NCBI RefSeq assembly: GCF_023156535.1
Contig: NZ_JALNMH010000005.1
Location: 1 to 64,000 of the forward strand
Direction: 5' to 3'
Length of the DNA: 64,000 bases
From: Pseudomarimonas salicorniae
Lineage (GTDB): Bacteria > Pseudomonadota > Gammaproteobacteria > Xanthomonadales > Xanthomonadaceae
Under the pieces are notes generated by a model, which saw only the letters and a list, made by a program, of their open reading frames with translations, had not been told where the DNA came from and made no database searches. Positions within the stretch are counted from its first letter, which is position 1, and every line of letters starts with the position of its first letter. Position numbers and translations under genes: made by a program. This document shows, piece after piece, positions 17,373 to 25,536 of this stretch.

Positions 17373-18617
17373 TCAGCGCCGCAGCATCGGCTGCCAGCGC
17401 AGGTAGGTCAGCGTGCGCCACAGCCACTCGGCCGGGCCGAAGCGGAAGCGGGCCAGCCACCAGTGGCTGAGGGCCACCTGCGCGGCGAACAGGGCCAGCA
17501 CGAAGAGCGGCTGCCAGGCCCGCGGCAGCTGCTCGAAGTAGCCGAGACCATAGCCATAGAAGAGCCCGACGCAGATCAGCGACTGCATGAGGTAGTTGGT
17601 CAGCGCCATCTGCCCGGCCGGGGCCAGCACCGCCAGCCGCTCGCGCCAGACCGGCTGCTGCAGGGCGAGCACGATGCTCGATAGGTAGGCAAGGCAAAGC
17701 AGGAGGCTGGCCACGGCCATGAGCGCGGCGGCACCGGTGGCTTCGAAATCCATCCGCCCCCAGTCCATCGTCGGCACCTGCCAGAAGGACAGGATGGCGG
17801 CGGGCAGGCCGAGCAGGAAACCGTACAGGCGCAGGTTGCGGAACAGGGGGAGATGATCGGCCGGCTCGAGCAGGGCGCCGGAGCGGATCAGGCCGACACC
17901 GATCAGGAACATGCCCAGCACCTGAGGGCCGAAGAACATGAAGTAGCCAAGGAAGTCGCCGGTGTCGCTGATCCGCTGCGCGGTGGCCGCGGCGAAGCTG
18001 CCCTCCGGGCCGTACGCAGCGCGCTGCGCCGCCACTACCTCGGCAAAGTCCGCGCGCGCCTCCGCCGAACCCTGGGCGAAAGCCTCGGCGCTGGCCGGAT
18101 CGAATGAGGCCAGCCAGGCAAAACAGGACAGCAGCAGGAACAACGCGCTGGGCACCAGGTAGAGGGCGATGCCCCACTTCGGCGCTCGCGAAGCCGGGGT
18201 GCGGCGAAAGAACAGCAGCAGCAGCATGCCGGTCAGGGCGTAGCTGACCAGGATGTCACCCGCCCAGATCCACAGCGCGTGGACCAGACCGATGCCGAGC
18301 AGCACCAGCAGCCGGCGCAGGTACAGCCAGCCGCCGCCGCTGCCGCGGGCCTCGGCGCGCTGCAGGATCAGGGCGAAGCCGGCGCCGAAGAGCAGGGAGA
18401 ACAGGGTGTAGAACTTGCCCTGGACCAGAACGTAGATCAGCGCATCGACCCAGCGGTCGGCGCCGCTGAGTTCGGGGTTCAGCCCGAGCAGGCTGATGTT
18501 GAGCGGACCCACGAACCCCTCGATGTTCATCAGCAGGATGCCGATCAGGGCAAAGCCGCGCAGCACGTCGAGCTGCAGCGCACGGTCCGCGGAGCGGGTC
18601 GGTACAAGCGGTTCCAT
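17373..18617 (-). CDS. DUF418 polytopic membrane protein (YeiB-like)
   Basis: This 414-residue protein has about ten hydrophobic segments. It begins with the family hallmark LDVLRGFALIGILLMNI (about 18-34) and ends with the conserved C-terminal WLARFRFGPAEWLWRTLTY. DUF418/YeiB proteins share the acyltransferase-3-like LDxLRG start and are suspected membrane transporters or acyl-modifying proteins; no activity is established. It is on the same strand as, and 63 bp after, the LytTR regulator, with a hairpin between, so it may be partly co-transcribed with the hydrolase-kinase-regulator operon. Confidence 0.88.
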   Translation of the reverse strand: MEPLVPTRSADRALQLDVLRGFALIGILLMNIEGFVGPLNISLLGLNPELSGADRWVDALIYVLVQGKFYTLFSLLFGAGFALILQRAEARGSGGGWLYLRRLLVLLGIGLVHALWIWAGDILVSYALTGMLLLLFFRRTPASRAPKWGIALYLVPSALFLLLSCFAWLASFDPASAEAFAQGSAEARADFAEVVAAQRAAYGPEGSFAAATAQRISDTGDFLGYFMFFGPQVLGMFLIGVGLIRSGALLEPADHLPLFRNLRLYGFLLGLPAAILSFWQVPTMDWGRMDFEATGAAALMAVASLLLCLAYLSSIVLALQQPVWRERLAVLAPAGQMALTNYLMQSLICVGLFYGYGLGYFEQLPRAWQPLFVLALFAAQVALSHWWLARFRFGPAEWLWRTLTYLRWQPMLRR

Positions 18618-18646
18618 CGATGTTCCCCTGGCTGGATCGGCGGTTT

Positions 18647-18676
18647 GCCGGCTCGGCCCATCCCCGGGCCGCCGGC
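18647..18676 (-). terminator. Bulged GC hairpin between the LytTR regulator and the DUF418 gene
   Basis: GCCGGC...GGCCC pairs with GGGCCGCCGGC with a 2-nt bulge, a few bases after the LytTR stop. No U-run follows, so it may be a weak or Rho-assisted terminator, or merely an mRNA processing structure. Confidence 0.3.
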
Positions 18677-18680
18677 AAGA

Positions 18681-19424
18681 CTACATGCTGCGCAGCCGCG
18701 CGGCGAAGGCCTGGGCCACCGGCAGGCGCTCGGGCCGGTCGCGCAGGCACAGCTCGTGGCGGCCCAGCTCGTTCTTCTCGAAGGCGCGGATCTGCGCCAC
18801 CCGGACCACCACGCTGCGGTGCACCTGCCAGAACTGCTGGCTGTCGAGCTGGGCGACCAGCTCCTTGAGCGGCGTCCGGATCAGCGCCTCGCCCTGCCCG
18901 GTGACCACCCGGGTCAGTTTGTCCTGGGACTGGAAGTACAGGACCTCCTCGATGCCCACCAGGCGCACGCTGTCGCCGAGCTGGGCGGTGATCCACTGCA
19001 GGGTGCCCGACTCGGCAGGGCCCAGTCGCTCGGGCAGGCCGGACGGCGCCTGGCGCTGCTGCAGCCTTTCGCGCACCCGCTCCAACGCGAGTTCCAGGCG
19101 GTCGCGGCGCAGCGGCTTCAGTACATAGTCGACCGCGCCGGCCTCGAAGGCGCGCACTGCGTACTCGTCGTAGGCGGTGGTGAACAGGACCCGGGCCCCG
19201 CCAGCGATGGCGCTGCGCGCCACCTCGAGGCCGGACAGGCCGGGCATGCGGATGTCGAGGATGGCCAGCTGCGGGCGATGCGCGGCCAGCGCCTCCAGCG
19301 CCGACAGGCCGTCCTCGCACACCGCACACAGTTCCAGCTCCGGCCAGAGCTCGCCAAGCAGCTCGACCAGGGCCTCACGCTGCGGCGCCTCGTCCTCGGC
19401 CAGCACCGCGCTCACCCGGCTCAT
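18681..19424 (-). CDS. LytTR-family response regulator
   Basis: This 247-residue protein has an N-terminal receiver (EDE at 10-12, phospho-Asp57 in LDIRMPGLSG, Lys in LKPL) and a C-terminal LytTR DNA-binding domain from about 145 (VRLVGIEEVLYFQSQDKLTRV...FWQVHRSVVVRVAQI). It is the AlgR/LytR/YehT type. The start overlaps the stop of the kinase gene as ATGA, so the two are translationally coupled partners. Targets are unknown; the adjacent DUF418 gene or the operon itself are the obvious candidates. Confidence 0.93.
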   Translation of the reverse strand: MSRVSAVLAEDEAPQREALVELLGELWPELELCAVCEDGLSALEALAAHRPQLAILDIRMPGLSGLEVARSAIAGGARVLFTTAYDEYAVRAFEAGAVDYVLKPLRRDRLELALERVRERLQQRQAPSGLPERLGPAESGTLQWITAQLGDSVRLVGIEEVLYFQSQDKLTRVVTGQGEALIRTPLKELVAQLDSQQFWQVHRSVVVRVAQIRAFEKNELGRHELCLRDRPERLPVAQAFAARLRSM

Positions 19425-20659
19425 GCGCCCCCCTCGGCGAGCGGCAGACGGATCTCGGCACGCACGCCGCCGCCAGCGGCGCGCGGCATCAGTTCAAGCC
19501 GTCCGGCCTCGCCATGACGGTCGCGCAGCTGGCCGCGCAGGTTGGCCAGGCCCACGCCCTTGCCGAGCCCGGGCTGCAGGCCGACGCCACTGTCCTCCAC
19601 CGCCAGCAGCAGGGCGCCGTCGGCCTGCTGCACCTCGACCGCGATGAAGCCCGGTCCGGCCAGCGGCTCGATGCCGTGCTTGACCGCGTTCTCGACCAGG
19701 GTCAGCAGCAGCATCGGCAGCAGCGGGTGATCGGCCAGCGGACCGGGATCGGCAATCCGGTAGTCCAGCCGCCCGCCAAGGCGCAGGCGCATCAGCTCCA
19801 GATAGCTGCGGCAGGCCTCCAGCTCACGGCCCAGGGTCGAGAGGCCGACCCGGCCCTCGACGTCGAGCCGCGGCATGCAGGCGCGCAGGTGGTCGACCAG
19901 GGCATCGAGCGTCGCCTCGGCGCGGTCGGCGTCGCGGCGCAGCAGGGCGCGGATCGAGGCCAGGGTGTTGAACAGGAAGTGCGGGGCGATCTGGGCCTGC
20001 AGCAGGGACAGGCGCAGGGCGCTCTGCTGGGCGGACAGGCGCGCCTCGGCCAGCTCGGCCTCGCGGGCGCTGTCCACCACCCGGCGCTGCTCGGTGAAAT
20101 ATCCGCGCAGGGCCAGGCCGCCGCCGAGCAGGAAGTAGGTGCCGGCAAGGAACAGCAGGTTGACGGTGAGGCCAAGCGGCGAACGCTCCACTTTCTCGGC
20201 CTGCGTCTTCTGCGCCTCGGTGACCATTCCGGTCTCGCCGAGGCGCTGCTCGATCATCGGCTCGAGGCGGGCGGAAACCTCGCGATCGACGAAGAAGGAC
20301 ACCGCCATGCCGAGCAGCACCGCCACCACGACGCCGATGCGCTCCCGGCGCAGCGGCCAGCCCCGGTAGCGGACCACGGCGGCAAAGCCCGGTCCGGTGA
20401 AGCTCATCAGCATGAAGCTTCCGAACAGCATGCCGCCGCTGGCGAGCCCGAGCTCGAGGTCCTCGCTGGTCGCCCAGGTTCCGAGCAGGGTGAGCAGACC
20501 CAGGCCCCCGATGGGCAAGGCGAACAGGGCGGCGCGGCGCAGCAGCCAGGGGCGACTGAACACCGGGTACTGCCGGTAGCCGAACCAGCCCTGCATGCCA
20601 CCGACCACCGCCGAGGACGGCAGTGGCCGGTCCAGCCCATAGCGGGGCGTTTCACTCAT
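19421..20659 (-). CDS. LytS/YehU-like sensor histidine kinase
   Basis: This protein of about 412 residues has around four membrane segments (about 42-60, 72-93, 107-123, 165-185), then the His_kinase domain of LytS type with His227 in QIAPHFLFNTL and the conserved LVENAVKHGI. A degenerate HATPase (GVGLANLRGQL) follows. It has no 5TM-LytS or GAF module, so the signal probably comes through the membrane part. The start was chosen at ATG 20659, which overlaps the end of the serine hydrolase gene; a GTG at 20671 in the same frame has AGGTGA upstream and is a real alternative. It is coupled to the downstream LytTR gene. Confidence 0.88.
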   Translation of the reverse strand: MSETPRYGLDRPLPSSAVVGGMQGWFGYRQYPVFSRPWLLRRAALFALPIGGLGLLTLLGTWATSEDLELGLASGGMLFGSFMLMSFTGPGFAAVVRYRGWPLRRERIGVVVAVLLGMAVSFFVDREVSARLEPMIEQRLGETGMVTEAQKTQAEKVERSPLGLTVNLLFLAGTYFLLGGGLALRGYFTEQRRVVDSAREAELAEARLSAQQSALRLSLLQAQIAPHFLFNTLASIRALLRRDADRAEATLDALVDHLRACMPRLDVEGRVGLSTLGRELEACRSYLELMRLRLGGRLDYRIADPGPLADHPLLPMLLLTLVENAVKHGIEPLAGPGFIAVEVQQADGALLLAVEDSGVGLQPGLGKGVGLANLRGQLRDRHGEAGRLELMPRAAGGGVRAEIRLPLAEGGA

Positions 20660-22280
20660 TGCGTTCGCCACGCATCACCTGTCCGCCCTGGTGCAGGGCA
20701 AGACGCCTGACCGCGCCGTCCTCGCCGCGGTCGAAGCGGATCTCGATGCCGAAGGCGTCGGCGCGGAACACGTCCTCACCGGCGGGGGCGAGGGCGAAGG
20801 CGCCCTGTCCGGTGGCCTGGGCCATCAGGGTGGCGTTTTCGACGAAGACCTTGAGCGCGAAGCCGGGCATCAGCGGATAGCGGCCAGCATAGTCGGCGAG
20901 CGCTGCGGCCTCGGCGGTCGGCACCCCGGCTTCGATCCGGCTCGCCGGCGTCGCGGCGCCGCCCTGCAGCCAGATGAAGCCGACCCGCTCGCCGTTGACC
21001 TGCGGCCGCAGCACGGCGTCGAAGGCCAGTGGGTAGAAGTCCCCGGCGCTGTCATAGCGCATCTCGAAGGCCGGCTGGCCCTCGGCCTGGATCTCCAGGG
21101 CCCCGTCGCGCTGCCGCAGGCTCATCTTCAGGCCGCCTTCGAGCCGCCAATCGCCTGCCAACTTGTCCAGCAGTTCCACCGGCGGGCTGGCGACGCGGCG
21201 CGGTTCGCCCAGCGGCACGCGCTCGTCGAGCAGGTGCAGGCCGACCGAGCCGAGCCCGCCGAGCGAGGTCATCGCGGTGTCGGAGAGCACCACCACGCCG
21301 CGCGAGCGGTCGGCACGAAAGGCGACGAAGCTGGAGAAGCCGCCGGTGCCACCCTCGTGGGCCAGCACCCTGGCCCCGTTCAGCGGGGCGATCATCCAGC
21401 CCATGGCCATCGGCGGCTGGCCCTCGACGTGCACCGGCTGCTGACTGGCGCGGATGCTCGCGTCGAGCGGGCTCTCGCGCCGACCCATCTGCGCCTCCAG
21501 GTAGCGGACCATATCGTCCAGCGAGGCGCGCACGCCGCCAACCCCGGCCAGGGCCGGGTCGAAATCCCAGGCCGACGTCGACTCGCCGTTGGGCAGATGG
21601 CCGGTGACGCGCTCCACGCCCTTGGGTGGCTTGCCGACGAAGCTGCGCATGCCCAAGGGGGCGAACACCTGCTCGGCGACCAGGGCATCGAAGTGCTTGC
21701 CGGCGACCCGGCCGATAATGTCCGAGAGCAGCATGGCGCCGAGGTTGGAGTACTCGAACGCCTCGCCCGGGGCGCGCCTCGGGCGGAGCCCGTCGAGGCC
21801 GGCGTACAGGGCCTTGCGGTCGATGTCGCGGTAGGGGTTGGACGGATCGCGGATCTGCCAGCCCGGCGCCAGCGAAGGCAGGCCCGAGGTGTGGGTGAGC
21901 AGATGGCGCAGGGTGATCGGCGCTTCGCCGTGCCGAGACAGGCTCACGCCCTCGGGCAGGTGACGCTCGGCGGGATCGTCCAGCGACAGCTTGCCGGCCT
22001 CGACCAGCTGCTGGAGCAGCAGGCCGTTGAAGGTCTTGCTCACCGAACCGATCTCGAACGCGGTGGCGGCATCGAGCTTGCCCGCGCGATCCGGATCGGC
22101 GCAGGCCACCGCGCGGGACACGCCGCCGGCATCGATTACGGCCGCGGCGAAGCAGGCGCCGGTGCGGTCACCGTCGAGGCGGGAAGCCAGCTTGGCGGCG
22201 AGGGCGGCATCGTCCATCGCCATGCCCGGGCTCACCAGGGCAACGGACAATGCAAGGCTGATCAGGGGCGTGGGCAACAT
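20652..22280 (-). CDS. Exported beta-lactamase-fold serine hydrolase (class C / PBP4* type)
   Basis: This 542-residue protein has a signal peptide (about 1-21) and a serine beta-lactamase-like domain: SVSK (79-82) as SxxK, YSN (177-179) as YxN, and HEG at about 308-310 in place of KTG, as in esterase/D-aminopeptidase-like members. A C-terminal extension of about 180 residues (from about 360) resembles the lipocalin-like domain seen in this family. It is a probable periplasmic peptidase or esterase, not a resistance enzyme. Its end overlaps the LytS-like kinase gene, so hydrolase, sensor and regulator form one coupled operon. Confidence 0.88.
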   Translation of the reverse strand: MLPTPLISLALSVALVSPGMAMDDAALAAKLASRLDGDRTGACFAAAVIDAGGVSRAVACADPDRAGKLDAATAFEIGSVSKTFNGLLLQQLVEAGKLSLDDPAERHLPEGVSLSRHGEAPITLRHLLTHTSGLPSLAPGWQIRDPSNPYRDIDRKALYAGLDGLRPRRAPGEAFEYSNLGAMLLSDIIGRVAGKHFDALVAEQVFAPLGMRSFVGKPPKGVERVTGHLPNGESTSAWDFDPALAGVGGVRASLDDMVRYLEAQMGRRESPLDASIRASQQPVHVEGQPPMAMGWMIAPLNGARVLAHEGGTGGFSSFVAFRADRSRGVVVLSDTAMTSLGGLGSVGLHLLDERVPLGEPRRVASPPVELLDKLAGDWRLEGGLKMSLRQRDGALEIQAEGQPAFEMRYDSAGDFYPLAFDAVLRPQVNGERVGFIWLQGGAATPASRIEAGVPTAEAAALADYAGRYPLMPGFALKVFVENATLMAQATGQGAFALAPAGEDVFRADAFGIEIRFDRGEDGAVRRLALHQGGQVMRGERNE

Positions 22281-22409
22281 CGGGGATCTCCGGTGTGGGA
22301 TGACCTTAGCCTAGGAATCCGCCATCGGCGACGTGCGGCCGTGCGACGAAGCCCGTCCCTGGCGCGATGAATCCCGCCGCGGCGTGACGAAGCCCGGCCC
22401 GGGCAGGGC

Positions 22410-22415
22410 TACACT
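22410..22415 (+). promoter_or_regulatory. Putative -10 element (TACACT) of the amidohydrolase gene
   Basis: GCTACACTCGCC lies 28 nt before the ATG at 22444 and resembles the other TAnnCT hexamers in this window. A pair of direct repeats of GACGAAGCCCG (about 22346 and 22387) precedes it. Confidence 0.35.
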
Positions 22416-22443
22416 CGCCGCCGGACCGTTCGGGAACCTGCCC

Positions 22444-23769
22444 ATGCTGCCTGCCCTGCTGCGCCCCTTTGCGCTTGTCGCCACCCTCCTCGGCGCCCTG
22501 CCGGCCAGCGCCGAGACGGTGTGGATCACCGCCGAGCGCGCGCTGGATGCCCGCAGTGGCCGCTGGATCGAGCGCCCCGGCATCCGCGTCGAGGACGGCC
22601 GGATCGCCGCCATCGAGGCAGGCTCCGCCGGCAAGCCGGCCCCCGAGGGAATCCGCCACGTCGACCTGCCCGGGCTCAGCCTGCTGCCCGGCCTGATCGA
22701 CATGCATACCCACCTCGACAGCGACCCGCGCTATGGCGGCTACACCGGCCTGCAGTTCAGCGACCGCTTCTGGTCGGTGATCGCCGTGCCGAACGCCCGC
22801 AAGACCCTGATGGCGGGGTTCACCACCGTGCGCAACGTCGGCGCCGATGCCTTCAACGACGTCGGCCTGCGCCAGGCGATCGAGGAAGGCCACGTCCGCG
22901 GGCCGCGCATCATCACCGCCACCCACAGTTTCGGCGCCACCGGCGGGCACTGCGACTCGACCTTCTTCCCGCCCTCGATGGACCAGAAGAGCCCGTACAA
23001 CGCCGACAGCCCGGCCGAGGGCCGCAAGCGGGTCCGGGAACTGCGCAAGCACGGCGCCCAGGTGATCAAGATCTGCGCCACCGGCGGCGTGTTCTCGCGC
23101 AACACCGAACCCGGCCAGCAGCAGCTTGCCGAGGCCGAGATGCGCGCCATCGTCGAGGAAGCGCACCAGTGGGGGCTGAAGGTCGCCGCCCACGCCCACG
23201 GCGCTGCCGGCATCAAGGCGGCCATCCGCGCCGGCGTCGACACCATCGAGCACGCCAGCCTGATCGACGACGAGGGCATCGCGCTGGCCAGGAAGCACGG
23301 CACCTTCCTGTCGATGGACATCTACAACACCGAGTACACCCAGTCCGAGGGCAAGAAGAACGGCGTGCTCGAGGACAACCTGCGCAAGGACCGCGAGATC
23401 GCCGAACTGCAGCGCGAGAACTTCCGCCGCGCCCACCAGGCCGGCGTTCGGATGGTCTACGGCACCGATACCGGCGTCTATCCGCACGGCCAGAACGGCC
23501 GCCAGTTCGCGGTGATGGTGCGCTACGGAATGACCCCGATCGAGGCCATCCGCGCGGCCACGGTCAATGCCGCCGAGGCCCTGGGCCGCAGCGATCTGGG
23601 CGCCATCGAGGCCGGCCACCACGCCGACCTGATCGGCGTACGCGGCAACCCGCTCGAGGACATCCGCCTGCTGGAGAAGGTGCCGGTGGTGATCCAGGGC
23701 GGCCGGGTGGTGAAGCAGGCGGCATGGACCGGGGAAGCAGATCGCCCGGCACGCCGCCCGGCAGCCTGA
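22444..23769 (+). CDS. Exported metal-dependent amidohydrolase (imidazolonepropionase/prolidase-like)
   Basis: This 441-residue protein has a signal peptide (about 1-23, cleavage after ASA) and a TIM-barrel amidohydrolase. The first metal site is DMHTH (His88, His90), a candidate carboxylated lysine lies in VIKICATGG, later His residues are in AAHAHG and TIEHAS, and the catalytic Asp is in YGTDTGVYPHG. The C-terminal strand domain (GNPLEDIRLLEKV) completes the fold. Secreted members often hydrolyse dipeptides or lactone/amide compounds; the substrate cannot be inferred. It is divergent from the serine hydrolase operon and shares its 163-bp control region. Confidence 0.88.
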   Translation: MLPALLRPFALVATLLGALPASAETVWITAERALDARSGRWIERPGIRVEDGRIAAIEAGSAGKPAPEGIRHVDLPGLSLLPGLIDMHTHLDSDPRYGGYTGLQFSDRFWSVIAVPNARKTLMAGFTTVRNVGADAFNDVGLRQAIEEGHVRGPRIITATHSFGATGGHCDSTFFPPSMDQKSPYNADSPAEGRKRVRELRKHGAQVIKICATGGVFSRNTEPGQQQLAEAEMRAIVEEAHQWGLKVAAHAHGAAGIKAAIRAGVDTIEHASLIDDEGIALARKHGTFLSMDIYNTEYTQSEGKKNGVLEDNLRKDREIAELQRENFRRAHQAGVRMVYGTDTGVYPHGQNGRQFAVMVRYGMTPIEAIRAATVNAAEALGRSDLGAIEAGHHADLIGVRGNPLEDIRLLEKVPVVIQGGRVVKQAAWTGEADRPARRPAA

Positions 23770-23877
23770 CCATCACGATTGGGACGGATCGCCGAAATCG
23801 CCACAGGCGCGTGACTGTCGCGCCCGGCACGCTCCGGCTGGCCCGTCCAGTGAGGCAGGAACCGACCCCGCCACCCC

Positions 23878-23940
23878 GTTCGCCCTGAGGTATCGAAGGG
23901 CGAACCCACCGTACCGCAGGGGCAGGCTTCCCTGCCCGCC
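23878..23940 (+). repeat. D-type repeat, copy 1
   Basis: A 28-bp inverted repeat GTTCGCCC...GGGCGAAC (centre TGAGGTATCGAA) at 23878-23905 is followed by a small hairpin block ending GGGGCAGGCTTCCCTGCCCG at 23906-23940. The two-part unit is repeated at 24021. A third, decayed left part (gttcgccccgcagcatcgaa) lies at 23978-23997. These elements fill the gap 23770-24095, in which I see no gene. Confidence 0.8.
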
Positions 23941-24020
23941 CGGACCTGGTGAGTAGCGCATCGTCAGCGGAGACTCCGTTCGCCCCGCAGCATCGAAGGA
24001 AACACCTCGGCGCCGACGTC

Positions 24021-24082
24021 GTTCGCCCTGAGGTATCGAAGGGCGAACGCACCGCCCCGCGGGGGCGGGCTTCCCTGCCCGC
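24021..24082 (+). repeat. D-type repeat, copy 2
   Basis: It has the same two-part structure as the unit at 23878: an identical 28-bp inverted repeat at 24021-24048, then a GGGGCGGGCTTCCCTGCCCG block. It ends a few bases before the stop codon of the pirin gene. Confidence 0.8.
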
Positions 24083-24095
24083 CGCCGCCGATCGC

Positions 24096-24968
24096 TCAGG
24101 CCACCGCCACCGGCTCCAGCCGGCCGAAGCGCCCGGCCTGGAAGTCGACCATCGCCTGGCGGATCTCGGCCTCGCTGTTCATCACGAAGGGCCCATAGCC
24201 GGCGATCGGCTCGTTCAGTGGCTCCCCGCCGAGAACCAGTACCAGTGCCTCCTCGCTGGCCCGCAGCTGCAGGACGTCCTCTTCGCTCGACAGCCGGACC
24301 AGCTCGCCGCGGCCCGCCGAGTGGCCGTCGATCTCGATTCGGCCACGCAGCACCACCAGCGCGGCGCTGTGCCCCGCGGGCAGGCTGAGCCGTGCCTCGC
24401 CGTTGGCCGGCAGGGCGATGTCCCAGACCTCCAGCGGCGACTGGGTCCGCGCCGCGCCCTCGCGGCCGTCGAAGGCGCCGGCGATCAGCCTCAGCCGTCC
24501 GCCACCCGGCAGCTCGACCACCGGAATGTCCCGGCCGCGGATGTCCTGGTAGCCCGGCCGCATCATCTTCTTCGCCGCCGGCAGGTTGACCCACAGCTGG
24601 ACCATCTCCAGCGTGCCACCGCGCCCGGTGAAGTCGCGGGAGTGGAACTCCTCGTGGAGAATCCCCGAGGCCGCGGTCATCCACTGCACGTCGCCCGCGC
24701 CCAGCGCGCCGCTGTTGCCGGCGCTGTCGCGGTGCTCCAGCTCGCCCTGGTAGACGATGCTCACGGTCTCGAAGCCGCGATGCGGATGCACCCCGACCCC
24801 GCGCGGCTGCCCGGCCGGTGCGAAGTCGTAGGGTCCCGCATGATCGAGCAGCAGGAACGGACTCAGTTCACGGCCCAGCTGCTGATAGGAAAACACCGAA
24901 CGCACCGGAAAACCGTTGCCGACCCAGTGCATGGGTGGCGGTGCATGGATGGACACGACGCGCTTCAT
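24096..24968 (-). CDS. Pirin family protein
   Basis: This 290-residue bicupin has iron-binding residues in the N-terminal cupin: HPHRGFET (His61, His63) and ILHEEF (His105, Glu107). The C-terminal pirin domain contains GEPLNEPIAGYGPFVMNSEAEI. Bacterial pirins include quercetinases and redox-sensing regulators of metabolic enzymes; which applies here is unknown. The start is ATG 24968 with AGGAGAG upstream; the frame remains open beyond but without family similarity. Confidence 0.92.
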   Translation of the reverse strand: MKRVVSIHAPPPMHWVGNGFPVRSVFSYQQLGRELSPFLLLDHAGPYDFAPAGQPRGVGVHPHRGFETVSIVYQGELEHRDSAGNSGALGAGDVQWMTAASGILHEEFHSRDFTGRGGTLEMVQLWVNLPAAKKMMRPGYQDIRGRDIPVVELPGGGRLRLIAGAFDGREGAARTQSPLEVWDIALPANGEARLSLPAGHSAALVVLRGRIEIDGHSAGRGELVRLSSEEDVLQLRASEEALVLVLGGEPLNEPIAGYGPFVMNSEAEIRQAMVDFQAGRFGRLEPVAVA

Positions 24969-25199
24969 TGAAGCTCTCCTGATTCCGACTGCCGCACAGC
25001 ATCCCCCCGGCAGTCGCCGGGAAACAGCCTCGCCGATGCAACGCTGCGTTGCGGGGTCGGGCGGGCGGCGGACTGGGATGAAACCTGGCCGCCCTGCGGC
25101 TTTCGCCGACCGGCGCTCCCCGATCGGCCGGAGCGCCCCGAGCGGCCGATTCGGGCGCATATTTGCCGTTCGCTGCGGCCTCGGATGGGCAGGCTTTTC

Positions 25200-25408
25200 G
25201 TAGGAGCGGACATGGCCGTGACCACGGAGATTCGCCCTGGCCACGGTCTGTGGAGACCACGCCACGCCACGCCGCGGTCGCGCCCATGTGCGCTCCTACA
25301 GTCGGACTTCGCTGCGCGTCGGCGAATCGCCATAGGGTGTGCCTTGGCCTTGGCGCACCGATACGGGCGTTCGGGCGGTACGCCCGGTGCGGCCAGCCGC
25401 ACTCTATG
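25200..25408 (+). repeat. Partial composite repeat (diverged B, then C)
   Basis: It has a diverged B module at 25200-25299 (ends GTAGGAGCG and CGCTCCTAC, with CGCGGTCGCGCCCA inside the right arm) and a C module at 25331-25408 (starts CATAGGGTGTGCC; an internal duplication of ccttgg; ends CACTCTATG). A is absent, but the outer bases of B read gtaggag as in A, suggesting an A/B hybrid. The rest of the gap (24969-25199 and 25409-25536) shows no gene. Confidence 0.75.
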
Positions 25409-25503
25409 AATGGATTCCTTGGGCCCGATCCAGCCCCTGCCCGACAGCCAGCCCATAAGCAGATGCCGACGCCCCTGTGCTGCACTGCGTCATCTGGTGC
25501 ACA

Positions 25504-25525
25504 CTCGGGAGCCCTTCGCTCCGAG
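25504..25525 (+). other. Hairpin directly before the thrA ribosome site
   Basis: CTCGG-G-AGC pairs with GCT-CCGAG around a 5-nt loop. The stem ends one base before the CTGAGG that serves as the ribosome site for GTG 25537. No leader peptide rich in Thr/Ile codons is evident, so a classical thr attenuator is not supported. The stem could still affect ribosome access. Confidence 0.35.
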
Positions 25526-25536
25526 CTGAGGCAAAC

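Noticed and set aside
20652-22280. Beta-lactamase resistance gene
   Set aside because: SxxK and YxN are present but HEG replaces KTG and there is a long extra C-terminal domain; the operon with a kinase points to a peptidase or esterase.
25481-25501. TGCACT...GGTGCA upstream of thrA as an NtrC site
   Set aside because: The arms are separated by 9 bp rather than 5, so dimer geometry would be wrong, and nitrogen control of thrABC is not expected.
25426-25536. Threonine attenuator leader upstream of thrA
   Set aside because: No short frame rich in Thr/Ile codons and no U-rich terminator hairpin; only one stem before the ribosome site is seen.
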